Below are positions 22,819-34,400 of a DNA stretch of 64,000 bases, piece after piece. Positions within the stretch are counted from its first letter, which is position 1. Each line of letters begins with the position of its first letter. The notes beneath the pieces are model-generated. The model did no database searches. It saw nothing but the letters and a program-made list of their open reading frames with translations, and was not told the origin of the DNA. Made by a program: the position numbers and the translations under genes. Source of the stretch: Cephalopachus bancanus (taxonomy: Eukaryota; Chordata; Mammalia; Primates; Tarsiidae); assembly GCA_027257055.1 (NCBI GenBank), contig JAPVLO010000519.1:558001-622000 (forward strand), given 5' to 3'.

Positions 22819-23345
22819 ATGGAGATTGTAAAGTCAAAAGCACAGGCTTTGCAATCAGATAGCTCTCTGTTAAATATTCTAATGTGTCACTTACTAGCTG
22901 GATGGACTTGTATAGCTTATTTAACTTCTTTATTTAATTTTTTCTTTTTCTTTTCTTTTCTTTCTTTCTTTTTTTTTTTTATTCAGAGTCTCACTCTGTC
23001 ACCTAGATTGGAGTGCAGTGGCACACTCATGGATACCACAGCCTCAAACTGCTGGGCTCAGGCTATCCTTCCACATCAGCCTTCCAAGTAGCTGGAACTA
23101 CAGGCACGTGCTACCATGCCTGGCTTATTTTTTTGATATATTGTAGAGACAAAGTCTCACCAAGTTACCCAGGCTGGTCACGAACCCTTGAGCTCAGCCT
23201 CCCAAAGTGAGCCACTGCAACCGGCTATTTAACTTCCTTAAGTCTCAGTTTCCCTACATAAAAAAATGAGTAAATATTATGTATTTAAAAATCACATAAG
23301 AATTAAATAATGGAACATATTTAAAGCACCGAGTAGTACCGAGCA
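22819..23345 (+). repeat. MIR, sense, split by an Alu
   Basis: Left arm AAAGCACAGGCTTTGCAATC ... CACTTACTAGCTGGATGGAC. Right arm AACTTCCTTAAGTCTCAGTT ... AGAATTAAATAATGGAACA. Together they follow the MIR core in order. The Alu landed in the middle. Confidence 0.8.
22935..23225 (-). mobile_element. Alu, antisense, inside a MIR
   Basis: Poly-T/C tail, then TCAGAGTCTCACTCTGTCAC to AGTGAGCCACTGCAACCGGC. TSD TATTTAACTTCTTTA (22919-22933) and TATTTAACTTCCTTA (23226-23240). A deletion near the end removes the usual GTGCTGGGATTACAG block. Confidence 0.92.
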
Positions 23346-23558
23346 TAGAGTAGAGACCTACTATGCGTTCCATTTCTTGGTAACACATTAACATGATTAG
23401 GAACAGGACTTCAGTCCACTGAAAGAAGACTGAGCAAACTTAGAGGGACCATGGTCCCAGGAAGTTTGCCAGGCAGGGACTCAGATGAAGAAAGAAATCA
23501 GAGCATCTATTTAATTGAATCAGGGATCAAAAACTAAGGCAGAAATCTGTTATTAGAA

Positions 23559-23961
23559 AGCAAAAACATGGAACCAACCATGTTGCCCATTGAAGCTGAA
23601 CCGAATTTAAAAAATGTGGTACATATACACAGTGGAATATCATGCTGCCATAAAGAAGGACAAACATATGAACTTTGCAGCAACTTGGATGGATTTAGAG
23701 TCGATCATATGTAGTAATCTATCACAGAAACAAAGAACAGAGTAACATATGTTCTCACTCATAAGCAGACCTTGAACAATTATACTATAAGAAAGAGATT
23801 GGCAGTAGTGGGAAACTGTTGGGGGGAGTGGAATTGACAGTTGAGGGAAACTGCTAGGGGAAGGAGAGGCATACCTAATCAACAAGGGTAACTGCATAAT
23901 CAACGTTTGTATACCTAACCCTGGATTATATCCTATATCTTTATAATAATAATAATAAAGA
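23559..23961 (+). mobile_element. L1 3' end, sense, 5'-truncated (0.4 kb)
   Basis: CAAAAACATGGAACCAACCA to TTTATAATAATAATAATAAAG: the last ORF2 codons and 3' UTR. TSD not clear. It is followed at 23985-24045 by ATTTTATATTATGTAAATTA and TCAATAAAGCTG, the 3' end of an older L1M. Confidence 0.88.
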
Positions 23962-24045
23962 ACTCAGGTAATAGAATCTGGATTATGGGTGATTTTATAT
24001 TATGTAAATTATGCGTCAATAAAGCTGTTAAACTATAACAAGTAA

Positions 24046-25207
24046 AATATTATTGATAGATATAAAGCAAAGATGATTTGTTATACTGTAAAGTTGGTCT
24101 AGATCACCTTAACCTTTTTCTTCCCAAGATGAGGACTGATCCTAACACCTGGGATGGAGTACTGTCTCTTTGTATGTGTAGCAATGATGTGGGGAATGGC
24201 CTTAGTTATGGAAGGAGGGAGCCTGCAGAGGTCTTATACAGGTGAGATTTTTGGTCCTGTCAAGTCCCATAATTCTGTGATTCAAGTTCAGTTGCAACAT
24301 TTACATTGTAGTGCAATGAAAGACAATGTATTGCTTGTTCTGTTTTAGTTTGAGAGTTGTAGAAAGTGTATGGAAAAGGTGTTTCTGTTTGTTTTGTTTA
24401 TTTTAAAAATTGAGAATTAATAAAAGCATTAGAAACTCTCTTCTTAAAACACAACCAGACACAAGTGCACAGATGATGTATAATTTCAGAAGGTTCATAG
24501 ATTCCCCTAAAACTCATTCTTGGATTCTTACAACTGGAGTCTAAGTTAAGAACATTAGCTAAAGTAGTCAAAGGAGATAACAAGGTAGGAATGTGTCAGC
24601 AAATTATTGTATAATATTTTAATGAACCCAAAGGAGTACAGAGCCTCAAAGTTTCATTAGACTCAGCAGTGATCAGACTGTTTCTAGAGTATTCAATCTA
24701 GTTCTTCTAAATTCTGTTAAGTTCAATCTAGTTCTACTAGTTCTACCAGAACTAGATTGAGTTCTCGAGGAAACATCTGACCACTTCTGAATCAATTAAA
24801 ATTGAAAACTTTAGGAGAGTCCAAGCAAGAACCATTAAAATGAGACAGCAATGTAGGATATATGGAAAGATAAGTTTGGAGAGCCGAGCCTCAAAAAGGG
24901 GTATGTGAGGAGTTAAATAACATTAATCATATACCCTGTGCCAGTCTAATTCTAGGAATGCAGTGTATAAGAGAGAGGATGCATAGAAGTTCTCTTTTCA
25001 CGTTTTCTTCAATATCTTCCATTATGTCTAAGATTGTATTATTAATAATATTTCTTTTAACTTTAATTTTTATTTTCAGAGTTTCCTTTTACAAATGTCC
25101 CAATGAAAGGTAAATTCTAATAAAATGCCAATAAACTACCTAATAAACTGATAATCAGGGATTGGTTTACCAGGTTCTTTCCAATTTAGTCAGCTAAGTC
25201 TTAACAG
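24046..25207. other. Unique DNA with a small hairpin
   Basis: No gene recognised. A perfect 13-bp inverted repeat (TCAATCTAGTTCT / AGAACTAGATTGA, 12-nt loop) lies at 24723-24760. The same arm appears once more in direct orientation at 24693-24705. Confidence 0.5.
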
Positions 25208-25450
25208 AGAGGGAGTATAACACATTGGTTAGGAGCATGAATTTGGGGGTCAGACTATCTGTGTTTCAATCTTGGCTCCACTCTTTAACAATTCTGTAAC
25301 CTTGAGCAAGTTACTCAACTTCTCTGTGTCTATAAAATTGAAGATACTAATACTAATACCTTGGTCTGAAGATTAAATGAGTTAACATATATAAAAGTCA
25401 TACACCAGTGTAGAAGCACATAGTAGACATTATATCAATGTTAGCTATTA
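25208..25450 (+). repeat. MIR, sense, near full length
   Basis: Runs from AGTATAACACATTGGTTAGG through TGAGCAAGTTACTCAACTTC and AAGATTAAATGAGTTAACA to AGAAGCACATAGTAGACATT, in MIR order. Confidence 0.88.
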
Positions 25451-25515
25451 TTACTTTCCTATGATAATAATGTCTTCTCACCTATTATTACTTTCCTATG
25501 GTAATGTCTTTTCAC
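25445..25515 (+). repeat. Two-copy tandem duplication of about 35 bp
   Basis: CTATTATTACTTTCCTATG plus about 18 further bases is repeated immediately (25445-25481, 25482-25515). The copies differ by a 3-base gap and one substitution. It sits at the MIR 3' edge. Confidence 0.9.
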
Positions 25516-26039
25516 CGACTTGAAAAGTGCCCCTTTACTGTCCAAGGTAGTTTCCCTGGGCTTCCACGTAGTCCATCCTGGGGTGAATTGAACGTTGAAG
25601 GTAGTTTAGGAATTTTGCCTCCAGACCCTTCTATTTGTGGCTAGAAAGACTATGGACTTTCCATCAAGCAAAAGCATTCATGTACTCTCTCCAGTGTGGT
25701 AGAGAGTGAAAGGAAAACTTTTCTTATATAATCATTGCTGGTGTTTTAAATTGCTAAGTTATTTGCTAATCTCACATTTCTAGATTTCCAAGTATATTAG
25801 CCCTTTTCAGGTTTGGCACATTGGTTTCCTGCTTTGTGCTGCTGAAAGCAATAGTTTTGCTTCTTCTGAGTACAGTAGTTGTTGATCACACCCAACTCCT
25901 AAATCTAGGGCAAATCCAAGTTTTCTATTTACCTGTGATAGAGAATTTTGTTGACCTTTTTAAAGTGGAGGCACAAATATTTATTTTTGTATTGTCATAG
26001 GCAACACTCTTTTGTTTGCAAACAAAAAATTAATCTTAA
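25516..26039. other. Unique DNA
   Basis: No gene or repeat family recognised. Confidence 0.4.
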
Positions 26040-26790
26040 GAATAAAATACATTGAAAAATTTAATCAAAAAGGTGAAAGATCTGTACACTGAAAACTATT
26101 TAGAAATCAATTAATAAATTGATAAAGATATAAATAAATGGAAAAAATCTCATGTTCATAGAAATGGAAAAAATCAATATTTTAAAAAAGCCCATAACAA
26201 CCAAAGCAATATAAAGATTCAATGTAATTCTTATGAAAATTCCAGTGATTTTTTTTACAGACATAAAAAAAACAATTCTAAATTTCATATGAAACCACAA
26301 AAATAGTTGGAGGCATTACACTAATTGATTTCAATTTATATTATAAAGCTATAATAGTTAAAATAGCCTGGTTCTGGCATAAAAACAAGCATTTAGACGA
26401 ATGGAAGAGAATAGAGAACCCAGAAATAAGTTTAAGCATATATAGTCAACTAATTTTTGGCAAAGGTACCAAGAAGTCACAAAAAGGAAAGAAAAGTCTC
26501 TTCAATAAATGGTGTTGGAAAAACTGGATATCCATATGCAAAAGAATAGAATTGGACTCTTATACTCTGCACAAAAATTAACTCAAAATGGATTAAAGAC
26601 CTAAATGTAAGACCCAGAACCATAAAACTTCTAGGAAATTAAAAACAAAGTAGGAGAAAAGCTCATTAATATTGGTCTTGGCACTAATTTGGGAGTATGA
26701 CATCAAAAGCACAGATAAGAAAAGCAAACATAAATGAGTGGGACTGCATCAAACCAAAAAGCTCTTCCAAATGTCTAAGCTCTTCCATTA

Positions 26791-26934
26791 TGTATGTATA
26801 TATGTATTTCAGTTTTTTAAAAAAAATCAGCGTCTCACTCTGTTGCCCAGGCTGGAGTGCAGTGACATGTTCACAGCTACCGCGGTCTCGATCTGCTGGA
26901 CTCAGGTGATTTTTCTGCCTCAGCCTTTCAAGAA
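26791..26934 (-). repeat. Duplicated patch (Alu left part plus flank), copy of 27936-28079
   Basis: 144 bp that differ from 27936-28079 at only two positions by my count (one in the T/A tract, one C/T). The patch includes TGTATGTATATATGTATTTC, which at the downstream site is the DNA outside the Alu. It stops inside the Alu. It is therefore a copy of that locus, not an independent Alu insertion. Confidence 0.95.
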
Positions 26935-27049
26935 CATCCAACAATGCAAAAAGTTAGTCTACAGATTGGGAGAAGATATTTGTGAACTATATATCTGATA
27001 AAGTGTCAATATTTAAAAATATAAGAAAATCACATAACTCAAGAGCAAA

Positions 27050-27077
27050 AAGAGAGAGAGAGAGGGAGAGAGAGAGA
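27050..27077 (+). repeat. (GA)n run
   Basis: GAGAGAGAGAGGGAGAGAGA-type simple repeat inside the old L1. Confidence 0.9.
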
Positions 27078-27210
27078 ATAATCTGATTTTAAAATATGCA
27101 AAGGACTTGAATAGATATTTCTCCAAAGAAGACATACACGTGGTCAACAGGTATATGAAAAGGCGCTCAACATCACTAATTGTCAGAGAAATGCAAATCA
27201 AAATCATGAG

Positions 27211-27505
27211 ACCTGAGTGCTGTGGCTCACGCCTGTGATCCCAGGCGCTTTGGGAGGCTGATGCAAGAGGATCACCAGCTTGGACAACATAATGAGTCCT
27301 TGTCTTTACAAAAATTCAAAAAATTAGCTGGACATGGTGGCATGTGTCTGTAGTCCCAGCTACTCAGGAGGTTGAGGTGGAAAGATTGCCTGAACCCAGA
27401 AGGTCAAGGTTGCGGTGAGCTGTGATTATGCCACTGCCCTCCAGCCTGGGCAACAGAGTGAAGTGAGACACCCAACTCAAAAACAAACAAAACAACAACA
27501 ACAAG
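27211..27505 (+). mobile_element. Alu, sense, older type
   Basis: CCTGAGTGCTGTGGCTCACG to CACCCAACTCAAAAACAAAC. It differs from the young consensus (CACGCCTGTGATCC, ACAAAAATTCAAAAAATTAG) and lacks part of the left arm. ATGAGA occurs on both sides as a short TSD. Confidence 0.88.
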
Positions 27506-27881
27506 CAAACAAACTTTATGAGATATCACCTGACACTTTACAGAATGGCTAATATAAAAAAGACAATAGATAACAAGAGTTGGCAATGATCTGGAGAAAA
27601 ATGAACACTATACTGTTGATAGGAATGTAAATTATTACAATCATTATGGAAAACTGTATGAAGGTTCCTCAAACAATTCAAAGTAGAGCTACCATATGAT
27701 CCAGCAATCTGTCTTCTGAGTATATAACCAAAGGAAATCAAATGAGCACCTAGTAGAAAAATATGCATTCCCATGTGTATTGATCCCATGTTTATTGAAG
27801 TATTATTTGTAATAGTTAAGATATGAAAACAAACTAAATATCTGTTGATATGTCACAGGATAAATAACTTGTAATATGTGT

Positions 27882-27882
27882 G

Positions 27883-27927
<45 letters not shown>
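27882..27927 (+). repeat. (GT)n microsatellite
   Basis: About 23 GT units, ending GTGCGTGCATTT, beside the Alu at 27958. Confidence 0.95.
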
Positions 27928-27931
<4 letters not shown>

Positions 27932-27957
27932 CATTTGTATGTATATATGTATTTCAG

Positions 27958-28250
27958 TTTTTTTAAAAAAATCAGCGTCTTACTCTGTTGCCCAGGCTGG
28001 AGTGCAGTGACATGTTCACAGCTACCGCGGTCTCGATCTGCTGGACTCAGGTGATTTTTCTGCCTCAGCCTTTCAAGAAGCTGAAACTACAGATGTGCAA
28101 TACCATGCCTAGCTAATTTTTAAGTTTATTGTAGAGATGTGGTCTCGCCAAGTTGCACAGGCTGGTCTCGAACCACTGGGTTCAGGCAATCCTCTTGTCT
28201 CTGCCTCCCAAAGTGCTCGGATTAAAGTATGAGCCACCCCGCCCAGCAAA
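27958..28250 (-). mobile_element. Alu, antisense, source of the duplicated patch
   Basis: T-run, then CAGCGTCTTACTCTGTTGCC to GAGCCACCCCGCCCAGC. Flanks TTTCAGTTTTTTT and TTCAGCTTTTTT form a slightly diverged TSD inside the old L1. Confidence 0.9.
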
Positions 28251-29454
28251 ATTCAGCTTTTTTAAAAAGGAAATCTTGCCATTTGGGACAATATGGATGG
28301 AGTTGAGGGAAATTATGCTCAGTGAAATAAGCCAGACACAGAAAGACAAATACTGCATCATCTCTCTTACATGTAGAATCTAAAAATAATGTCTAATGCA
28401 TAGAAGCAGTGAGTAAAATGGTCGTTACCAAAAGGGAGTTGTGGGTAGATATAGGTCAAAGAGTATAGAGCTGCTGTTATGTAGGATGAATAAGGCTACA
28501 GATCTAAAGTACAGCATGAAGACCATAGTCAATAATATTTTCTATTGGAAATTTTCCAATAGTATAGATTTTAGGTGTTCTTGCCACAAAAGTAATCACA
28601 TGAGATTATAGAATATGTTCAATTACTTGCCTTTAGTAATCATTTCACTATGTGTATACACAATGTATCTAAACATCATGTTTTACACCATAAATGTATA
28701 AATAAAGAGAAAAATACAGAAAACAATACCATGAATCTTTATCAACATAAGTGCCACCACACTCACTTTCTGTACTTAGTTCAAATTTTTAAAAAATTGT
28801 GATTGGCTATTGATCATCCAGTGTACTGGCTACTTTTGAGTTGGGCACTCTATGGGTAGGTGGGTGGTACAGTTTATGTAGAAAAGGTATATGGATTGAG
28901 AACAGGCTAAATGGTGTAAGTGACTACTTCTTTTTGTCTCATACCTAGAGTATGTACTACTTCATATGTCATCTTTATTTTCTTCTCATGTCTAGTCCAT
29001 AGCTTAGCTCACCACTGGACTACGTCTTCAAGGACTATCTTTTTCTATTGTGATTTTTGTAGATTGGCCATGCCTTATTTTTCCCACACCTATGTTTCTC
29101 TTGATCTTGAAACTTCTCTGACCTAATTTTATGTTTTTAGGTTCAGGTTTTCTTTAAAAACTAAATAATCTGATGAATAAATCCTGCACCCCACAAGAAA
29201 TATAGCCCTCACTTAGTACCCCCTATCTACAGCCTCAGGAGATGAGATTTATAATGGTATGTTTAGAAAGTTAAACAAATTTTCATCCCACCTTTACCTT
29301 TTTGCTGTTTAGGAACACCATCTGGGGCCAGGAAAACTAGCAGTTGACAGACACTCCGATGATCCCTCCCCACTTAGAGAGAAATAGTTAGCAGCAACAA
29401 TATTTTCTCTCTCAGAATACATATTTTTGGCATAAAATACTTAAAATGTTACTA

Positions 29455-29560
29455 ACTCATGAAATAGTGTGTGGCATAGTAGGAAAAACCTCAGAAAGAG
29501 GTTCAAGATATCTGGGTTCTAATTCCAGATCTAACCATACCATGTATATGACTTTTGGTC
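29455..29560 (+). repeat. MIR-like relic
   Basis: GTGTGTGGCATAGTAGGAAA ... TCTGGGTTCTAATTCCAGAT follows the MIR left half. Confidence 0.5.
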
Positions 29561-30534
29561 TCTGTGCAGAGAGCCAGTCTGGTACCTTCCATAAGACTAG
29601 ACTAATGTTTCATCATTTTTTAGAACCAGTTCGATTGCTATAGGAGCCTGTAAGTTGTGTATGGAACATAAATATTCACAAAAATACAATTTTTAATGGG
29701 CATTTGTTAGAATACTGGAGAGACTGCTTGCAGCTGAGCAAAATAAAATAACCAGGATGGACATTAAAATGTTGAGATTTGTGTAGCATTACTTGGGCTA
29801 AAGGCATGCCAGAAGCTGAGTTGGGAGGTGGAGTTCACCCTCCCTTTCACTGGATATACCTTTTGGCACCCTGTCTATCTTGGAAAATGAAGTCTGGCAT
29901 ATTGCCTGCCTCTTTTTATTCTGTTTATTCTACAAATGCCAAGAGAGCTATCAGGAAGATAAAACTCAGAGTTAGATCTCAGAATAGGTCCTTGGGTTGA
30001 GCAATGAAAAGTCCAGGACTGTAGTTTTCTAGGCATTTGTTTTCCAGCTTTTTTGCCCAGGTTGTTAGTGAAGAGGTCCCCAAAATTCTAGCAGCCAGTG
30101 AAGAGCTTTGGATGGTCCAGATTTAGGGACCTAGGCCAAAACTGAGCCACTCTTCAAGCAGGTGTTAGTATTTTACCTTTTCACTTTCACTATACTCCTT
30201 GTTCAACTTGATTTGTTTATTGATTTCTGTTTTGGACTTTCGATTTGATTAAAAGCATGATAGGTTGTAGCACAGTAGAAGCTCTGTGACACTGGGAATA
30301 AAAATGCAGGATTAGGCATGACTCTATACATTTGGTCTTTGTTTAGCTTCATTATACTATAGTGGTTTCTAAGTTCATTTGGATACTCCCAGAGGTACTG
30401 GAACTCAGGCAGATTTCTGCCTAGTCACACATTTTCTAACGTATATGCAAGCAAAAGTTATAATTCCAAAGGATCCAGTTAATATTTTCTGCCCTCCATC
30501 TTTATCATAATAGCTAGTAAATACTAAAAATACT

Positions 30535-30772
30535 ATGTATTGAGTACTGTTTTGGCAGTCATTATAAAAATTCACAAAATAAACTCCCATTAAATTTCCA
30601 AAATAACACTCTAATGGTGGTGTTATTATTTATTCCATTTTGTAAATGATAACACTGAGACTTTGAGAAATCAGGTAAACTTTCTAGGGTTGGATAACTA
30701 GTAAGTTGTAGAACTTGAATTCTAATTCAGATCTAATTCTAGTGTCCATATTCTTAATGACTACTCTATACA
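30535..30772 (-). repeat. MIR, antisense
   Basis: CATTTTGTAAATGATAACAC, AACTAGTAAGTTGTAGAACT and TTCTTAATGACTACTCT match the reverse-complement MIR order. Confidence 0.7.
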
Positions 30773-31276
30773 AACTCCCATTCCATTATATTGCATATAG
30801 TTTTAGAAATTAAAATTACAGTAATTCTATTTTTCTAAGATCAGAGGGATAGGGTCAGCAACTCACAAGAATGTGGAAAATACATAGAGAACTTTAGCAA
30901 CATCCACAGAGATGAAGAGTTAAATATATGAAGAAATAACAAGTACTGGACACAAAAATTCTAGGTTTAGTCAGAAGCCAAGGTGTTTTGGTCACAAACA
31001 GTAACATACTAGTAACCATCCACAAAATAGGTACATTTACGCCATTGGCCTATAGAGTTATTTTAAGGATTTACTCAGTTACATATTGGACTTCTATAAA
31101 ACATTTAAAAATCTTCTAAAAAAACAAATACCCTAGTATAAAGGTGAACAAATGCTAATTATTTAAGGTAAAAATACAATTTTAATAAAGCTTTAAAACC
31201 ATCAACCTCAAGTAACAACTGTTATATTCTTTTTCAACCCTTTCAGATTTACATTGATGAAAAAGTTGGTTATATA

Positions 31277-32990
31277 CTCATACATCACTTAACGATGAGA
31301 TAGGTTCTGAGAAATGCGTCATTAGTCAATTATCATTGTGTGAACATCATAGCGTGTGCTTACACAAATCTAGATGGTATAGCCTGCTACATGCCTAGGC
31401 TATATGGTATAGCTTATTGCTCACAGGCTACAAACCTGAGTACCAGATTACTGTATTGAATACTGTAGGCAATTGTAAAAGAAGAGTAAGTATTTGTGCA
31501 TTTAAACATATCTAAGCATAGAAAAGGTACAGTACAAATATGGTATAAAAGGATACATATGGTAAACCTGTATAGTACACTTATGAGTGGAACCTACAGG
31601 ATTGGACATTGCTCTAGGTAAGTCAGTAAATGAGTAGTGAGTGAATGTGAAGGCCTAAAACATTACTGTACACTACTGCAGACTTCATAAACACTATACA
31701 CTTAGGTTACATTAAATTAACTTACAAATTGTATTTTTTCAATAATAAATTAATTTTAGTTTACTATAATTTTTTGACTTTATAAACTTTTAAATTGTTT
31801 AACTTTTTGACTCTTTTGTAATAACACTTTTTTTCTTTATTTTAAAGATATGGAGTACAATTCAGGGTTAGGTATACAAATGTTAATTATGCAAGTACCC
31901 TTGTTGATGAGGTCTGCCCCTCCCTCCCCTGGCAGTTTCCCTCAACTGCCAATCCCACCTCCCTCCCCTGGCAGTTTCCCATTACTACCATTCCTTTTCT
32001 TATAGCATTATGATAATTGTTCAAGGTTCACTTATGAGTGAGAACATATGGTACTCTGTTCTTTGTTTCTGTGATAGATCACTGAGTATGATAAACTCTA
32101 AATCTATCCAAGTTTCTGTGAAGTCCGTATGTTTGTTCTTTGTTATGGCTGCATAATACTCCATTGTGTATATGTACCACATTTTTTAAATCCAGTTCAG
32201 CTTTGATGGACACCATGGTTGGTTCCATGTTTTTGCTATTATGAATAGAGCTGCAACAAACACGTATGTGCAGGTATCTTTTTTTTTGGAGAATGACTGG
32301 AGTTCCTCTGGGTATATTCCTAATATGGGGGTTGCTGGGTCATTTGGAAGGTCAATTTCTAGTTCTTTTAGGAATTGCCACACTGTCTTCCAAAGAGGTT
32401 GCACTAGTTTGCATTCCCACCAACAGTGTAGAAGTTTTCTCTGCATCCTTGCCATCATCTCTTGTTGTTTGTTTTATTAATGATGGCCATTCTTACTGGG
32501 ATTAGGTGGTATCTCAGTGTGGTTTTAATTTGCATTTCTCTGATGATGAGTGAGACTGAGTACTTTTTCATGTGTCTATTGACTGCTCATATATCTTCTT
32601 TTGAGAAGTAATAACATTTATCTTACAACACAAATACATTATACAGCTGTACTAAAATATGTCCTTTATATATCCTTATTCTATAAGCTTTTTCTAATTT
32701 TAAAATTATTTATTGATTTTTTTTGTTTTAAACTTTTCTGTTAAAAACAAAGACACAAACACACCTTAGCCCAGATCTTCACAGGATCAGGATCATCAAT
32801 ATTACTGTCTTCCACCTCCACATCTTGTGCCACTGAAAGGTCTTCAGAGGCAATAATAGCTCCACTTCAGGGGCAGTGTAGATCCATTATAATCTTCAGA
32901 GGCAGTGAGACTGCTTCAGGGGCAGTAAGACCACTATCGTATATACAATTTGTCATTGATTGAAATGTCTTTATGCATCAAACAACTGTA
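31277..32990 (-). mobile_element. Tigger2 DNA transposon relic, antisense, split by an L1
   Basis: Left end CTCATACATCACTTAACGAT beside TA, then TGAGAAATGCGTCATTAGTC, TAGATGGTATAGCCTGCTAC and ACTGTAGGCAATTGTAA. The right piece after the L1 includes ACAGGATCAGGATCATCAAT, CTGTCTTCCACCTCCACATC and a closing inverted repeat near 32990. The family encodes a pogo-like transposase; here only the C-terminal region survives, unreadable as an open frame. This copy is longer than the MER2-like element at 13212-13797. Confidence 0.8.
31828..32608 (-). mobile_element. L1 3' end, antisense, 5'-truncated (0.78 kb)
   Basis: TSD GTAATAACA at about 31818-31826 and 32608-32616. T-tract, 3' UTR (AAGATATGGAGTACAATTCA) and the end of ORF2. 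The minus-strand open piece 32186-32458 ([19 protein letters not shown]) is ORF2 C-terminal region. Two nearly identical CCTCCCCTGGCAGTTTCCC units lie at 31920-31981. Confidence 0.93.
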
Positions 32991-32999
32991 TTCAGTGTT

Positions 33000-33540
33000 A
33001 GTGTTGGAGAGAGTGTGGAGGAATTGGCTATTCTGATATACTGCTCACAGCAATGTAAATTCTTTCTGGGTAGAAATTTTTGAAATCAACTGCAATTGAA
33101 AATTGGATGCCCTTTATTCAGCATAGCTACTCCTAGGAATTTATCAGACAGATATGCAAATATGTATAAGGATGCTCATTTCAATGTTGTTCACTTTTGG
33201 TAAATCTTAGAAACAATTTGTTATTACTAATAAGAAATGTTGTCAATTCCTATGATAGAATAATAGGCAGCCCTTAAAATAATATATGGCTATATTTATT
33301 GGTATAAAAGAGATCCAGGCTATATTATGTTACATATAGTAATAGTGTCATTTTATCTGTCTATCTAGAAGGGTATAATAACAAAATTGAAGCTAATTAT
33401 ACCTGTAAAGTGGGATATTATCCTTCTTTGTAGTTTTTCTGCTTTTCCCCCTCAATGTTTTATAATAAATAGCATCTTTTTTTGGTAACAAACCCGCACG
33501 TGTAATGACATTGTTTTATAATTTAAAAAGTACATCTTTT
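33000..33540 (+). mobile_element. Old L1M/L1ME 3' end, sense
   Basis: CTACTCCTAGGAATTTATCA, ATAAGGATGCTCATTTCAAT and AATAATAGGCAGCCCTTAAA are characteristic of ancient L1 ORF2 ends. Strongly diverged. Confidence 0.65.
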
Positions 33541-34024
33541 TACACTTACAAATTGTATGTTAGATCTTGTCAGTGGTAGAGTGAGTCAAATCTGCTCACT
33601 AATATCAAATAGGAGCATGCTACCAGAGTAGGTTATGGATGTAGAGGAAAATGTACCTAAATATTTGGAGCTTATTGTAATGGCAACTGGAGTTCTAAAA
33701 GAAAAATAGTATTGGCAGTATGTAGAGCTAGACAGATTGTCAGTCAGTATCAGAGCAATTGTGGGAGAATTGGAATCATTATTAGAACATGGGGTGAGAC
33801 CAATTCAAACATTTTGTAGTGCCAATTTTCTTGTATTTTAATAATGTATAGTTCCTACTAATAATTGGTATATATTTACCAAATGAGGCCCTTTATAGGC
33901 CTTTGGAATGATAGAGAAAACAGAGTCATGAAGAAGTCAATTTTGTGTCACAGAAGGAAAGATGGTCTGGTATGATCAGACTCTTGTTTGAAGCTTGCCC
34001 CTTGCTGCACAACAGTCATTGGCT
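33541..34024. other. Unique DNA
   Basis: No feature recognised. Confidence 0.4.
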
Positions 34025-34400
34025 ATCTTTTTTAAAAACAGCTTTGTTGAGGTATAATTTATATGCCACAAACTCATCCATTTTAAAACTACAACTCAGT
34101 GACTTTTTTAAGAAGTAAATTTACAGAGTTGCATAGCTATTCCCACAATCATTTTAGATTTTTTTCTCCTCAAAAAAAAAAAAAAGAAAAAAGAAAAAAA
34201 GCCCCATGGGCATTAACAATCATTGCTCATTCTCCATCTTTCCAGCTTTAGGCAACTACCAATCTATTTTCTGTCTCTGTGAATTCACTCATATAAATGG
34301 AATCATGTAGTATGTGCTCTTTTGTGTCAGGCTTCTTTCATTTAGCATAAGGTTGTCGACATCTACCCACATTGTAGTATATGACATTACTTTGTTCCAT
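34025..34400 (-). mobile_element. Old L1M 3' UTR, antisense
   Basis: CAGCTTTGTTGAGGTATAAT, CACAATCATTTTAGATTTT and ATATAAATGGAATCATGTAG in the order of an ancient L1 3' UTR. An A-rich tract interrupts it at 34172-34200. Confidence 0.7.

Larger units (their letters stand above)
26040..28715 (+). mobile_element. Old L1 (L1M-type), sense, ORF2 3' half and 3' UTR
   Basis: ORF2 landmarks in order: AAAGATCTGTACACTGAAAA, TAATAGTTAAAATAGCCTGG, AAATGGTGTTGGAAAAACTG, GGGAGAAGATATTTGTGAAC, AAATCTTGCCATTTGGGACA and TTATGCTCAGTGAAATAAGC. An L1M 3' UTR follows, ending ATAAATGTATAAATAAAG. No frame survives. It contains three Alu-derived inserts: 26791-26934, 27211-27505 and 27958-28250. Confidence 0.88.
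28716..31276. other. Largely unique DNA with MIR relics
   Basis: No gene recognised. MIR-like text lies at 29455-29560 and 30535-30772. Open frames here are all below about 75 codons and resemble nothing I know. Confidence 0.4.
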
